Translations under genes and position numbers: made by a program | Assembly (NCBI GenBank): GCA_028284365.1 | Contig: JANQRW010000055.1 | Span: 1-64,000, forward strand | DNA: 64,000 nucleotides | Reading direction: 5' to 3' | Source of the DNA: Marinicella sp. | GTDB taxonomy: Bacteria; Pseudomonadota; Gammaproteobacteria; Xanthomonadales; Marinicellaceae | Notes under the pieces: generated by a model | Told to the model about the DNA's origin: nothing | Seen by the model: only the letters and a program-made list of their open reading frames with translations | The model's database searches: none | In this document: positions 39,810 through 48,579 of the stretch, piece after piece | How the letters are laid out: each line of letters starts with the position of its first letter | Position numbering within the stretch: the stretch's first letter is position 1

Positions 39810-40800
39810 AATTTATATTCCTGACACAGTGGCCTACCAATCAGTGGCCCTGATTTCATTGCTATTAAACTCTACGTTCTCATTTAGGTTAGTTGGAAAC
39901 TCATTGTGTGAAGAAGAAGCACTTTTGTTAGAAGCCATTGCAAACTGCTCAGACAGGTTGGATTTCATAAACTTCGAAAGCGATTCTATTATACCTCATG
40001 GGACTTTGCTAGATTTATTGTTTCATTCAGAAGAACACCCGTTGTTTTGTTTTTGTGATTCGGACATTTTTTTATTTGAAGCGTTGGCCAAGTCTCCAGC
40101 ACAACTGATAGGCGAGCACCAAGTGTTCTCTTCTGCAGGCAGGGTAGAAAATGATGCTGCTGCTGTTTATACAGGGTTTAAAGGGGGAGCTACCACGGTA
40201 AGCCCTGATTTGAAAATTCCTCTGGCAACATCATTCTTTTGTATTTACAAAAGGAATGATCTGAGTGCCATAATAGATAAATATAAAGTGGGTTTTGAGC
40301 AATACAGAGACATCAAGCAAGTTCCCCCCAAGGCGCAAAAAAAGCTGATAGATTTAGCCATTGATTTCACCATGTTTGATACGGGAAAATTGCTGAGTGT
40401 ATTGTTGTATTGTCATGGTAAAAAAGGGCATTATCAGGAAGTTAGTGGTTTGATACACATTGGCGGGATGAGTGGTAGGTATTTACAACATATCCGGGTT
40501 GACGAGGCTCAAATTGTTGTTGAAAAACAAAGCGATGTTGTTATCAAGAGTGACAGCAAAGTTAAGCAAAGGTCAAAATCTGAAATGTCATTAAAAAAAC
40601 TGTATGGAAAATATTTTTATATTTACCTCCATCACCTTATTGGCAAAGGGGTTCAACCACAACTGAAAGTGACTGATTCAAGCATATCAACTACGATTAG
40701 AAACATCGAAAAGAGCATTGAAAGGACTGTGGCTGAGGCACAGAAGGTTAGCGACTTGCGGCATATTTTTAATCTTTTGAAAGAGGCTCCAATTAAGTGA
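39787..40800 (+). CDS. Glycosyltransferase-like protein (DxD motif)
   Basis: About 337 residues from ATG 39787, taken because the coding pattern ('FNIIYIPDTVAYQSVALISLLLNSTFSFRLVG') begins there; an upstream ATG at 39754 is less likely. 'PLFCFCDSDIFLFEAL' has the D-x-D metal/nucleotide-sugar motif of GT-A enzymes, and a conserved Gly-rich stretch with 'HIGGMSGRYLQHI' lies later. The substrate is unknown. The start overlaps the divergent 151-residue ORF. The stop overlaps the next gene (GTGA, 40797-40800), opening a plus-strand operon. Confidence 0.65.
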   Translation: MKEPIFNIIYIPDTVAYQSVALISLLLNSTFSFRLVGNSLCEEEALLLEAIANCSDRLDFINFESDSIIPHGTLLDLLFHSEEHPLFCFCDSDIFLFEALAKSPAQLIGEHQVFSSAGRVENDAAAVYTGFKGGATTVSPDLKIPLATSFFCIYKRNDLSAIIDKYKVGFEQYRDIKQVPPKAQKKLIDLAIDFTMFDTGKLLSVLLYCHGKKGHYQEVSGLIHIGGMSGRYLQHIRVDEAQIVVEKQSDVVIKSDSKVKQRSKSEMSLKKLYGKYFYIYLHHLIGKGVQPQLKVTDSSISTTIRNIEKSIERTVAEAQKVSDLRHIFNLLKEAPIK

Positions 40801-41492
40801 AAAACTGTGTTGTATATACAGCCATTACTGAGGGCTATGATAATTTAAAAGAACCTCAAGTGCAGCAAGATGAGGACATTGACTTTGTTTGCTTTACAGA
40901 TGATGGTCGGTTGCAATCAGAAAAATGGGACATCAAAATGATGGATGTTCCTGTTGTTGAGAGCACCAGAAAAGCCAGGTATTTAAAGACCCACCCACAT
41001 TTGTGTTTTCCAAATTATCGTTACAGCATTTGGGTTGATGGAAGTTTATCGATTGTCGGCAATATGAAACATTTACTTGAAGAAGTGATCAACCAGTCGA
41101 CATTGGGAGTTTATGCCCATGCAAAAAGAGGTTGTTTATACAGCGCTGCCTTGAACTGTATTGAGAAACAGAAAGATAATAAAAACATAATTGAAAAACA
41201 GATGAACCAATACCGACAGGCCAACTACCCAGCCAATAATGGCTTGGTTGCCAGTGGTGCGTTAGTCAGAGATCATCACAACAGTGATGTAGTGGATTTG
41301 ATGACCCAATGGTGGGATCAAATTTATCAGTTCAGTAAACGTGATCAACTTAGTTTTAATTATATTTGTTGGCAGCTGGGGTTTGAATATTATGCCATTC
41401 CCGAAAGGATCGGTGATGGCCGATACTTCAGAAGAAACCCTCACACGCAGGTCAGTAACAACGCTCTACTCTTCAACAATGAAGAGTGTTGA
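40797..41492 (+). CDS. DUF616 (TOD1/MUCI70-like) glycosyltransferase-type protein
   Basis: A 231-residue protein with a GTG start overlapping the previous stop. 'NCVVYTAITEGYDNLKEP', 'IDFVCFTDD', 'STRKARYLKTHPHLCFPNYRYSIWVDGSL' and 'HAKRGCLYSAA' are the DUF616 landmarks, with 'W-V-D-G-S' as the likely donor-binding acidic motif. DUF616 proteins are predicted glycosyltransferases in bacterial surface glycan loci and plant cell walls. It is followed 36 bases later by the membrane protein gene. Confidence 0.85.
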   Translation: MKNCVVYTAITEGYDNLKEPQVQQDEDIDFVCFTDDGRLQSEKWDIKMMDVPVVESTRKARYLKTHPHLCFPNYRYSIWVDGSLSIVGNMKHLLEEVINQSTLGVYAHAKRGCLYSAALNCIEKQKDNKNIIEKQMNQYRQANYPANNGLVASGALVRDHHNSDVVDLMTQWWDQIYQFSKRDQLSFNYICWQLGFEYYAIPERIGDGRYFRRNPHTQVSNNALLFNNEEC

Positions 41493-41528
41493 TGTACGAG
41501 TTGTTTTTATGAAAGTGAGGCATAAGAC

Positions 41529-43085
41529 GTGAGCAAACGAATTTTTTGGCTGCTGTTTTCTTTGGTATTACTGATATTAAACAGCTATTGTTTGAGGATA
41601 AACTTAAATGCCGACTCTCTTTTTCCTTACCGGTATGCACATGCTCTTTTAGAATATCAAACCAGTCATTTGGTCGTGCAACCCGGGATGAGGATATTCC
41701 CAGAATGGTTGTATGGTCTGATTGGATACATGTTTACTACAGATATGATCCTGTGGAGCCGAGTGGTTATATTGATCAATACATTAATTCTGGGTTTATC
41801 TCTGGTGTTCTTTTTTCATACACTGAACTTTGAAAGAAAACAGAGTTTGTTGTACACATCAATCATGTTGTTAACCGTGCCAATTCTCAATTTATTACAC
41901 TTGAATGTGTTGGTTTATTTGGTGTTTTCGCCAGGGATACATGGATTTATGATCCCTTATGCAATCATCTGTTTAGCTATTTTATTCAGGTGGTTGATAA
42001 ACAAAGAAGTAAGTGTCAGCTCTGCCGCTGTGTTTATTCTGATAGGTGGTGTGGTGATATCTTCTAACATAAACTTTATCATTATGTTATTGGCCCCCGC
42101 TGCTTTTGTTTGTGTCTTCATACTCATAAAAGACAGGCTCCAAAAAGTTATTGTTATCAAAATTTTTGGAGTTTTGGCCTGTTCCCTTTTTGCTGGTTTG
42201 TTGTTAACTCAATTGATCTATAACAGTTTGGATCAGATGATTTTTTTAAGAAATCAATTCAGTTTTTTTCAACAAAGTATTTTGGATTGGATGAGTGGTA
42301 ATGAGCTGTTTTATGAAATGACTTCACTGAACAGAAGCGGCTACTTTTTTTATATTTTGATTGCCTCTTCGTTGTTATCTTGTTGGTTTATTTTTAAACA
42401 AAGGTATAAAAAAACGGAGCCAATTTACTTGCTCAATGTATATGTGGTATCGATATTCCCTATTTTTATGTTTGTTGCCTGGGCTGTCGATAAAAGCTTG
42501 TTGAGGCTGATGCCGCATGTGATTTTTTTCTGTCAAGGGCTGTTGTTTGTCAATTTAGGTCATGCCTTTGCGAAAAGAATTAATTTAAATATTTTGATTT
42601 TGACCGTCCTCATGGCTGGGATAGTTGTTACTGTAAAATATTACAGTGATAAAAGTCCGTATATCCAGCATCATAGCATCATCAGCTTTCTTGATGGTTT
42701 AAGAGCTAACGGGGAAATCAAGGAAGACGGATTATCAGATTATTGGATCGGTAATGCATTGCTTAATAGTAACAATACATTGTTGCCGATACATTATAAT
42801 GGGTTGCCAATGTTGTATGCGATCGATGCGAATGCTTTTTGGGAGAAAGGTGGTAAAGAAAGAAAAATTGATCACATTGTCAACACGAAAACCAGAAGTT
42901 CAGATGAGTGGATATTGAATGAAAAACGAATAGCCAGAACTTTTGGTGAATGGTCATCTGTTAAAAAATATGAGCTAAAAAACCGAATGTATAGCGTTTA
43001 CATTTACCCCAATGGTATCAATACCGAGGCTTTTTATCAAAGCATAGAGAGCGAACTTAACAGGATCAGATCAAGGTTTGAATGA
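41529..43085 (+). CDS. Polytopic membrane protein, GT-C-like
   Basis: A 518-residue inner-membrane protein with about ten to eleven hydrophobic helices (residues 5-385) and a ~130-residue C-terminal soluble domain. The first periplasmic loop has 'LRINLNADSLFPYRYAHALLE', where the acidic Asp recalls the catalytic loop of GT-C glycosyltransferases using polyprenyl-phosphate sugars. It could instead be a GtrII-like or unknown membrane protein. GTG start. The stop overlaps the next ATG (ATGA, 43082-43085), coupling it to the methyltransferase. Confidence 0.65.
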   Translation: MSKRIFWLLFSLVLLILNSYCLRINLNADSLFPYRYAHALLEYQTSHLVVQPGMRIFPEWLYGLIGYMFTTDMILWSRVVILINTLILGLSLVFFFHTLNFERKQSLLYTSIMLLTVPILNLLHLNVLVYLVFSPGIHGFMIPYAIICLAILFRWLINKEVSVSSAAVFILIGGVVISSNINFIIMLLAPAAFVCVFILIKDRLQKVIVIKIFGVLACSLFAGLLLTQLIYNSLDQMIFLRNQFSFFQQSILDWMSGNELFYEMTSLNRSGYFFYILIASSLLSCWFIFKQRYKKTEPIYLLNVYVVSIFPIFMFVAWAVDKSLLRLMPHVIFFCQGLLFVNLGHAFAKRINLNILILTVLMAGIVVTVKYYSDKSPYIQHHSIISFLDGLRANGEIKEDGLSDYWIGNALLNSNNTLLPIHYNGLPMLYAIDANAFWEKGGKERKIDHIVNTKTRSSDEWILNEKRIARTFGEWSSVKKYELKNRMYSVYIYPNGINTEAFYQSIESELNRIRSRFE

Positions 43086-43813
43086 ATAAAGATGCCTACA
43101 AAACGATGGCCACTCATGAGAATTCATTTTGGTGGTATGTTGCCAGAAGGAAAATAATCAAGAAGGTGATTACTGGACTGAGTTTGCCAAGCTCAAAGAT
43201 TTTAGAGATTGGTTCTGGAACAGGTGGCAATGTCGATATGTTAAGCCGCCTGGGTGACTACACAGGCATAGAAAAAGAGTCTTTGGCAATTGATTTGGCG
43301 GTAAAGAAAAACCCAAAAACAACATTTATTAAGGGCAGTATTCCAGAGAAACTTGATGAAGTTACTGAAACATATGATTTGATTGCTCTGTTAGATGTTA
43401 TCGAACACATTGAAGACGACCTGACAACTTTAGAAAAAGCCCAATCAAAACTTGGGGCTAACGGTTCTATTGTGATAACGGTGCCAGCACACCAATATTT
43501 ATGGAGCTATCATGATGTCACCCATCACCACCATAGACGATATTCTAAAAAGGATTTACGACGCTTAGCTAAAGACGCAGGATTATCCATCACATACATG
43601 TCTTATTATAATTTTTTCTTATTTCCTGTGGTTTTATTAACGCGATGTTTTTTTAAAATATTCAAGAACAGAACAACAGACGATGTACCAACAAGCCGAT
43701 TCGTCAATGGGCTATTAAAGAAAATATTTGGGGCAGAAGCCTTGTTCCTGCCTCGACTCAAATTGCCAATTGGAGTTTCTTTGATAATTATTTTAAAAAA
43801 AGTGACCGAATAA
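43082..43813 (+). CDS. Class I SAM-dependent methyltransferase
   Basis: A 243-residue protein. Motif I 'KILEIGSGTGGNVDMLS' (about residues 38-54), 'DYTGIEKE' (acidic ribose contact), 'DLIALLDVIEHIEDD' (motif IV) and 'NGSIVITVPAHQYLWSYHD' are the Rossmann methyltransferase landmarks, of the UbiG/bacterial glycan-methyltransferase type. A hydrophobic region with 'YNFFLFPVVLLTRCFF' near residue 180 suggests membrane association. Fourth gene of the plus-strand run that starts at 39787. Confidence 0.85.
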   Translation: MNKDAYKTMATHENSFWWYVARRKIIKKVITGLSLPSSKILEIGSGTGGNVDMLSRLGDYTGIEKESLAIDLAVKKNPKTTFIKGSIPEKLDEVTETYDLIALLDVIEHIEDDLTTLEKAQSKLGANGSIVITVPAHQYLWSYHDVTHHHHRRYSKKDLRRLAKDAGLSITYMSYYNFFLFPVVLLTRCFFKIFKNRTTDDVPTSRFVNGLLKKIFGAEALFLPRLKLPIGVSLIIILKKVTE

Positions 43814-43814
43814 A

Positions 43815-43832
43815 TTACAATGTACGTTGTAA
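43815..43832 (+). promoter_or_regulatory. Dyad TTACAA...TTGTAA upstream of the secreted six-cysteine protein
   Basis: TTACAA (43815-43820) and TTGTAA (43827-43832) form an 18-base dyad around TGTACG, broken only by one T-G pair. It lies 33-50 bases before the ATG of the secreted protein gene and directly after the methyltransferase stop, a sensible place for a transcription-factor operator. Confidence 0.5.
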
Positions 43833-43864
43833 CTATAAACAATGAAAAATTTTAGGAGACAACA

Positions 43865-44674
43865 ATGAAAAAATTAGTATTAACTAGTATGTTATTTTCA
43901 GGAGCGGCTTTCGCTGGTGGTACTTGTGACATTACAAATGCTCAAAACGCATGGGATAATGTTCGTGAAGATGTGGCCACTCAAATGGATGTAACTGCTC
44001 CAGGCTTGGAAGGCACAGCTTGTAAGTTGGTGGTTAATTCTACTGCTGACAACGCTGACAGAGCTCGTGTACAGGATCAAACTCCAGCATGTGAGGCTTC
44101 TTTCAGAGCGCGCTTCGTATTCAATGCTGATGCAGTTACTGCAGCAGGTTCTTTAGGTAATGGCGCCATGGAGCGCAGAGATCGAAATAAACTTTTTAAT
44201 GCTCAATGTATCACAGCAGCGCCAGGTAATGGTGGAGAAGGTGCTGGTGGTGCTGATTGTGCTGGTATTGGTGTTATTCAACTGCGTTTACAAGGCGATG
44301 ATTTTATCGTTAATGAGCCAGATGCTCCAGGTGAAAATATCCTATTCAGCTTCGTAGCTGACGAAAACCAATTCGATTTACGTAAAAGATTTAAAATGGT
44401 TCTTCAACCAGGTGTTAACGTTGTTGAAATGGAATGGAAAAGAGCATCTGGCCCAGGAGTTTCTGATGGCGTATTTCGTGGCTGGTACAACAACACAGCT
44501 TTGGCCACACCAGATACTGAGTTTACTGACCTGAATAACTATAACTACTGCATTGACCAAACAAACTTAGGTTTGATTAAAGCCACTCAACGTTGGGCTA
44601 ATGCATATGAAGGTTTGAACATTGAAATTGATGAGTATGAGTCTCGCAGACAAACTCCAATTGGTTTGAACTAA
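43865..44674 (+). CDS. Unknown secreted protein with six cysteines
   Basis: A 269-residue protein with a clean signal peptide 'MKKLVLTSMLFSGAAFA' (cut after 17). The mature sequence has Cys at about 21, 53, 76, 115, 132 and 230, suited to three disulfides, plus a Gly/Glu-rich loop 'GNGGEGAGGADC' (121-132). A probable beta-rich core follows ('IGVIQLRLQGDDFIV', 'ILFSFVADENQFDLRKRFKMVLQPGVNVVEM'). I do not recognise the family. It has a strong site (TAGGAGACAACAATG), an upstream dyad and a strong terminator, so it looks like an independently and highly expressed single gene set in the glycan region. Confidence 0.75.
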   Translation: MKKLVLTSMLFSGAAFAGGTCDITNAQNAWDNVREDVATQMDVTAPGLEGTACKLVVNSTADNADRARVQDQTPACEASFRARFVFNADAVTAAGSLGNGAMERRDRNKLFNAQCITAAPGNGGEGAGGADCAGIGVIQLRLQGDDFIVNEPDAPGENILFSFVADENQFDLRKRFKMVLQPGVNVVEMEWKRASGPGVSDGVFRGWYNNTALATPDTEFTDLNNYNYCIDQTNLGLIKATQRWANAYEGLNIEIDEYESRRQTPIGLN

Positions 44675-44702
44675 TTTAAATATAAGTTTAGTTAACTATT
44701 TG

Positions 44703-44736
44703 AAAGCCTGTGAATGTAATGTTTACAGGCTTTTTT
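44703..44736 (+). terminator. Strong rho-independent terminator
   Basis: Perfect 9-bp stem AAAGCCTGT / ACAGGCTTT with a 13-base loop followed by a T-run (TTTTTT within 44731-44736), 29 bases after the secreted six-cysteine protein stop. Confidence 0.92.
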
Positions 44737-44783
44737 GTGTCTAAAAGGATGTATGCTGATCAGGTAAGAAAGAGGTAAAACCA

Positions 44784-45548
44784 TCAATTAAACAATAAGC
44801 AGTAAGTTTTAAGATACTCTGGGTTAACAGTTTTGATGATATTTTTTCTGTTCTTATCCATGTGATCGTAGTCCCAGCCATCGATGTCATCAATGCTGTA
44901 ATCAAGCTGGTCGAATTTAGGGGTATGCTCATCATCAAAAAGATTGGACTTACTGATGATACCTAACCCGCTGTCGTGATCTATAACAAATACATCCAGC
45001 TCAGGATGTTCTTTGGTTAGCCTGGGAATTATTTTCCAAACATCGCCACTCCACAAGCCATCAAACCCAGGAGGCGGGTTTTTTTTGACCTCATCAATAG
45101 AGTTTGCTGGGCAAGCAGCGGCAGCGGATTTAGGGCTACAGTCATGAACCAATATGACACCGCTACTTTTCAACAGTGGGAGGGTGTTTTCAATGTCTTT
45201 GTATGTTTGCTCATAGGTGTGCAAGCCATCAATAAAAGCGAGATCTAGTGTGGATTTTTTGATGGTGTGTTCACAATGTTTTTCAAAAAACTCATCACTG
45301 GTGCATGGAAAATATTTGGCAAACATGTTGAAAGGGTATTTCCATATTTGACTTTTTTTATAGGCCGCTTTAATCGTAAAATTAGGGTCAACAGCGTATT
45401 TTTTTCTGACCCTGATGGGCAGGAATGTTTTACCACCTTTCACACCGATTTCTAAGTAACTTTTAGCTTTTAGTTTTCGTGCCAATAAAGGCAACAAATT
45501 TCTGCGGTGAGTAAACGCTTCAGCTTCCATAAACTTTAAAGTTCTCAT
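44784..45548 (-). CDS. Class I SAM-dependent methyltransferase (macrocin-O-methyltransferase type)
   Basis: A 254-residue protein. 'KSYLEIGVKGGKTFLPI' is motif I of the Methyltransf_24 / macrocin O-methyltransferase type. 'DLAFIDGLHTYEQTYKDIENTLPLLKSSGVILVHDCSPKS' gives the conserved catalytic and metal region (D-G-x-H, V-H-D-C). A basic C-terminal half lacks further motifs. A sugar or small-molecule O-methylation is likely. Monocistronic on the minus strand, divergent from the sulfotransferase. Confidence 0.82.
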   Translation of the reverse strand: MRTLKFMEAEAFTHRRNLLPLLARKLKAKSYLEIGVKGGKTFLPIRVRKKYAVDPNFTIKAAYKKSQIWKYPFNMFAKYFPCTSDEFFEKHCEHTIKKSTLDLAFIDGLHTYEQTYKDIENTLPLLKSSGVILVHDCSPKSAAAACPANSIDEVKKNPPPGFDGLWSGDVWKIIPRLTKEHPELDVFVIDHDSGLGIISKSNLFDDEHTPKFDQLDYSIDDIDGWDYDHMDKNRKNIIKTVNPEYLKTYCLLFN

Positions 45549-45619
45549 ATATAATTGGCTAATTATATGGGTATATTTTAATTTTGCTTACATTTATTGA
45601 AAGGAATGATCCAAAAAAC

Positions 45620-46471
45620 ATGAAAAAGCTATTGTTTATAGTAGGAATGCAAAAATCAGGTACATCTTTATTGAATAGAATTTTGATGGAGCAAGATTTT
45701 ATCAGTAATCCTTTTTTACCTGAAGGCAAGTTTTTTTGGGGAGATAATCCACCATTTAACCCTGTAGATAAACCGTGTGGGGAGATTTTTCAGAGCTACT
45801 CCGGAAAACGTGGACATGCACTTTATGAAGAAGACTTTTCGAGTACAGATCAGAAATTATTGCAACAAAGAATAGTGGATGCTGAAGTTGATGCCCCTGT
45901 GATTTTAAGCAAAAACCCCTACAACTCAGTTAGATTGCCCTGGTTAAAGCGTATGTTTCCAGAGTCGGTTATTGTTGCCATGTACAGGGCCCCCGTTTCG
46001 AATGTTTATTCACTGCTAAAAAAATACCATAAGAGTCATGTTATCCCAGAGGATGGTTGGTGGGGAATCAAACCACATACTTGGCAAAATCTGGTTTCCA
46101 GTGATAAGTTAACCCAATGCGCAAATCAGTGGAATGAAGTTAATAAGCAGCTATTGAATAATCGGAGCCGGGTTGACCTGTTTATAAATTACAAAGACCT
46201 GTGCAATGACCCTAATGGTATTTTATGGCACATCACTTCTTTGCTAAATATAAAGGAAAAAACCAAAGCGATACCAACTTTATTAAACCTGGATGATGAA
46301 TATTTAAGAGGCAGTAGAATAGAATCCAAAAACAAAGAAATGCGAACGAACAAAGGGTTTCAACTGAAACACTTGCAAGAGGAGCTAGAGTTTCCTCCGT
46401 TCACGAAATCAGAAACCGCCCAAGTTAAAACCATTTGTTCAGGCGTCTTAGGTCAGTTTCTGTTAGTGTAA
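45620..46471 (+). CDS. Sulfotransferase-family protein
   Basis: About 283 residues from ATG 45620, preferred over a TTG at 45584 since 'MKKLLFIVGMQKSGTSLLNRIL' begins the fold and AAGGAATGAT lies before it. 'GMQKSGTSL' is a canonical PAPS 5'-phosphosulfate-binding loop, with the Lys that the gene at 37625 lacks. 'VIVAMYRAPVSNVYSLLKKYH' is the 3'-phosphate-binding region. Sulfation of a glycan is the likely role. It is divergent from the methyltransferase at 44784. Confidence 0.88.
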   Translation: MKKLLFIVGMQKSGTSLLNRILMEQDFISNPFLPEGKFFWGDNPPFNPVDKPCGEIFQSYSGKRGHALYEEDFSSTDQKLLQQRIVDAEVDAPVILSKNPYNSVRLPWLKRMFPESVIVAMYRAPVSNVYSLLKKYHKSHVIPEDGWWGIKPHTWQNLVSSDKLTQCANQWNEVNKQLLNNRSRVDLFINYKDLCNDPNGILWHITSLLNIKEKTKAIPTLLNLDDEYLRGSRIESKNKEMRTNKGFQLKHLQEELEFPPFTKSETAQVKTICSGVLGQFLLV

Positions 46472-46542
46472 ATGGCTGTAAAGTCAGCGAAACTTTTGAT
46501 GACCGATTGGCGAGTAATCTGAAATGATATGACTTATAATGA

Positions 46543-46558
46543 AACCCAAAGATGGGTT
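46543..46558 (+). terminator. Weak hairpin after the sulfotransferase gene
   Basis: AACCCA and TGGGTT form a 6-bp stem with a 4-base loop, followed by AACAAATTTCTTTT, 71 bases after the stop at 46471. It is a poor terminator. The rest of the 170-base gap before the epimerase gene holds nothing else that I recognise. Confidence 0.3.
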
Positions 46559-46641
46559 AACAAATTTCTTTTGGTGGTTAAAATATGGAAGAAGTAACTA
46601 ACCAATAAAACAATTCACCTTACGTAGCCGCGAATAAACCT

Positions 46642-47625
46642 ATGCAAAAACTTATACTATTTGGAGGAACCGGCTTTATAGGTAGCCATTTGTGCGATGA
46701 TTTGATTATGCACAATAGTTATGATGTATATCTTTGTTCACGCACCCCCCCCAAAGAAGACTTTTGGTTACAGCAAAAGCATGGACGTGATCAAATTAAA
46801 CATGTTATCTGCGATTTACGGTCACAAGATCAGATTGCCGCATGTTTAACTACAATAAAACCAGAAAAAGTTGTCTATTGTGTAGGCGAAAACCCAACCA
46901 ATACACCAAAAGATAGCACCCGTTTTATTGATGGGAATATCATCAGCTCCTACAATTTTTTAAACAATTGTAAAGATTATTTTGGACAACTGAATGCAAA
47001 GGCCAGAGAACAATTTAAAATTTTGAATGTGTCGTCGTACGAGATATACGAGTTTGATCCGCCTAGCACCGATTTACGAATTTTTCCTAAAACCATATAC
47101 AGCGCATCCAAGGCTGCTTCTCTCCATTTATTCGAAGCTTGGAAAAATACATATAACTTGCCTGTTGTGTCAGCAATTTGTTCAAATAACTATGGCATGA
47201 ACCAAGGCAGTGATAAATTGATACCCTTAACCATCAATAACATCTTTAAAAACCACCCCATACATCTGTTCCAGCAAGGAGCCTGCCAACGCAACTGGGT
47301 TCACGTCAGGGATACGTCTGCGGCATTGGCATTGATTCTGAGAGCGGGTAAGGTCGGATCTGTTTACAACATCTCTTCGAATGCTTTGCTTTCAAATAAA
47401 CAATTGGTTAATAGAGTCATTAACAGCTATGTAAAATTAACTGGCAAAAGCAAAGAACAGGTTGAGCGGTTGATTGTTATGGTGAATTCAATGGAACATT
47501 CGGCGAACAGCCATGATTGTCAATACAATAAACTGGCTGAAGAATTTGGCTGGGAACCAAAAGTATCAATTGATTCAGGCCTGTTAGAAACAACACAGTT
47601 TTATTTACAGAATCAGAGGATTTAA
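46642..47625 (+). CDS. NAD-dependent epimerase/dehydratase
   Basis: A 327-residue extended-SDR protein. 'LILFGGTGFIGSHLCDDL' is the NAD-binding G-x-x-G-x-x-G. 'IYSASKAASLHLFEAW' carries catalytic Y-x-x-x-K at Tyr153 and Lys157. 'SNNYGMNQGSDKLIPLTI' and 'RNWVHVRDTSAALALIL' are the sugar-nucleotide-binding regions of GalE/RmlB-like enzymes. It likely modifies a nucleotide sugar. It is followed directly (no gap) by the next gene. Confidence 0.88.
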   Translation: MQKLILFGGTGFIGSHLCDDLIMHNSYDVYLCSRTPPKEDFWLQQKHGRDQIKHVICDLRSQDQIAACLTTIKPEKVVYCVGENPTNTPKDSTRFIDGNIISSYNFLNNCKDYFGQLNAKAREQFKILNVSSYEIYEFDPPSTDLRIFPKTIYSASKAASLHLFEAWKNTYNLPVVSAICSNNYGMNQGSDKLIPLTINNIFKNHPIHLFQQGACQRNWVHVRDTSAALALILRAGKVGSVYNISSNALLSNKQLVNRVINSYVKLTGKSKEQVERLIVMVNSMEHSANSHDCQYNKLAEEFGWEPKVSIDSGLLETTQFYLQNQRI

Positions 47626-48558
47626 ATGCATCAATTAGCCATTGTAATGATCGCAGAGCAGGATATATATGAACAACAAGCACGGTTGCTGTGTGAGTCA
47701 ATATTTAAGTTTGCAAATCAAGAGGTGGATTTTGATATATTTGTGTTTTCACCCCGAAAAGACAAGAAGCCTAACAGTCAAACCGCTGCCTATTTTAAAC
47801 AACATAATATTTTCCATTCGACGGAAGACTTAAATGTTGATTTTGATTACTTTCCGTTAGCCAACTCATTGTTTGCAGCGGATTACTTTGAGAAAAATTT
47901 CAAAGAATATAAGCACATACTGTTATGTGATTGTGACACTGTTTTTCTGAATTCATTTCAACCTGAATTATTGGCAGGAGAAACAGTTTACGCAAAAATA
48001 GTAGACAACATTGGTGTTGGCAGTGGGGGAGACGGGCATAAGAACGACCCATTTTGGCAACAAATATTTCGATATTTCAAGCTTCCTCTGACAGAACCTA
48101 ACCATGAAACAACGGTGAGGGTTGAACCGATCAGACCATATTTTAATTCAGGCTTTGTATTAGCGAATAATATGCATGGTTTTTTTCAACAATGGTTGCA
48201 GGACTTTATCACATTGATGAACTCAGGAATTAAGCCAGATTATTACGGCAGGGATGGAACAAACTTTGGTTTTTATGAACAATTGGCCTTGTCAATCACC
48301 TTAGCAAAATATGACAATAATTTCAGTTTACTACCTCTTGCTTATAACTACCCGATTCCATTTCAGCCATTCCTTTCAGAACAAGTGAATCATATTGCTT
48401 TTGATGAGCTTGTACACATTCATTATCATAAATGGTTTCAACACCCAGGGTTCCTGGATCACATCACAACGGAACAAGATAAGAGCACTGAACAGTATTT
48501 ATGGCTTAGAGATCGGTTACCATTAGCACCTAAGATCAGTGGCGAATTTAAATGTTAA
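47626..48558 (+). CDS. Glycosyltransferase-like protein (DxD)
   Basis: A 310-residue protein starting on the base after the epimerase stop. 'YKHILLCDCDTVFLNSFQP' (about residues 95-113) has the D-x-D of GT-A/GT8-like enzymes, with 'VKIVDNIGVGSGGDGHKN'-like glycine-rich residues and 'PYFNSGFVLANN' (the N-S-G-x-x acceptor motif) downstream. It probably adds a sugar to a surface glycan; donor and acceptor are unknown. Co-transcribed with the epimerase and the FkbM methyltransferase. Confidence 0.75.
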   Translation: MHQLAIVMIAEQDIYEQQARLLCESIFKFANQEVDFDIFVFSPRKDKKPNSQTAAYFKQHNIFHSTEDLNVDFDYFPLANSLFAADYFEKNFKEYKHILLCDCDTVFLNSFQPELLAGETVYAKIVDNIGVGSGGDGHKNDPFWQQIFRYFKLPLTEPNHETTVRVEPIRPYFNSGFVLANNMHGFFQQWLQDFITLMNSGIKPDYYGRDGTNFGFYEQLALSITLAKYDNNFSLLPLAYNYPIPFQPFLSEQVNHIAFDELVHIHYHKWFQHPGFLDHITTEQDKSTEQYLWLRDRLPLAPKISGEFKC

Positions 48559-48579
48559 TTAAATAATCTAGAGCTGTAA

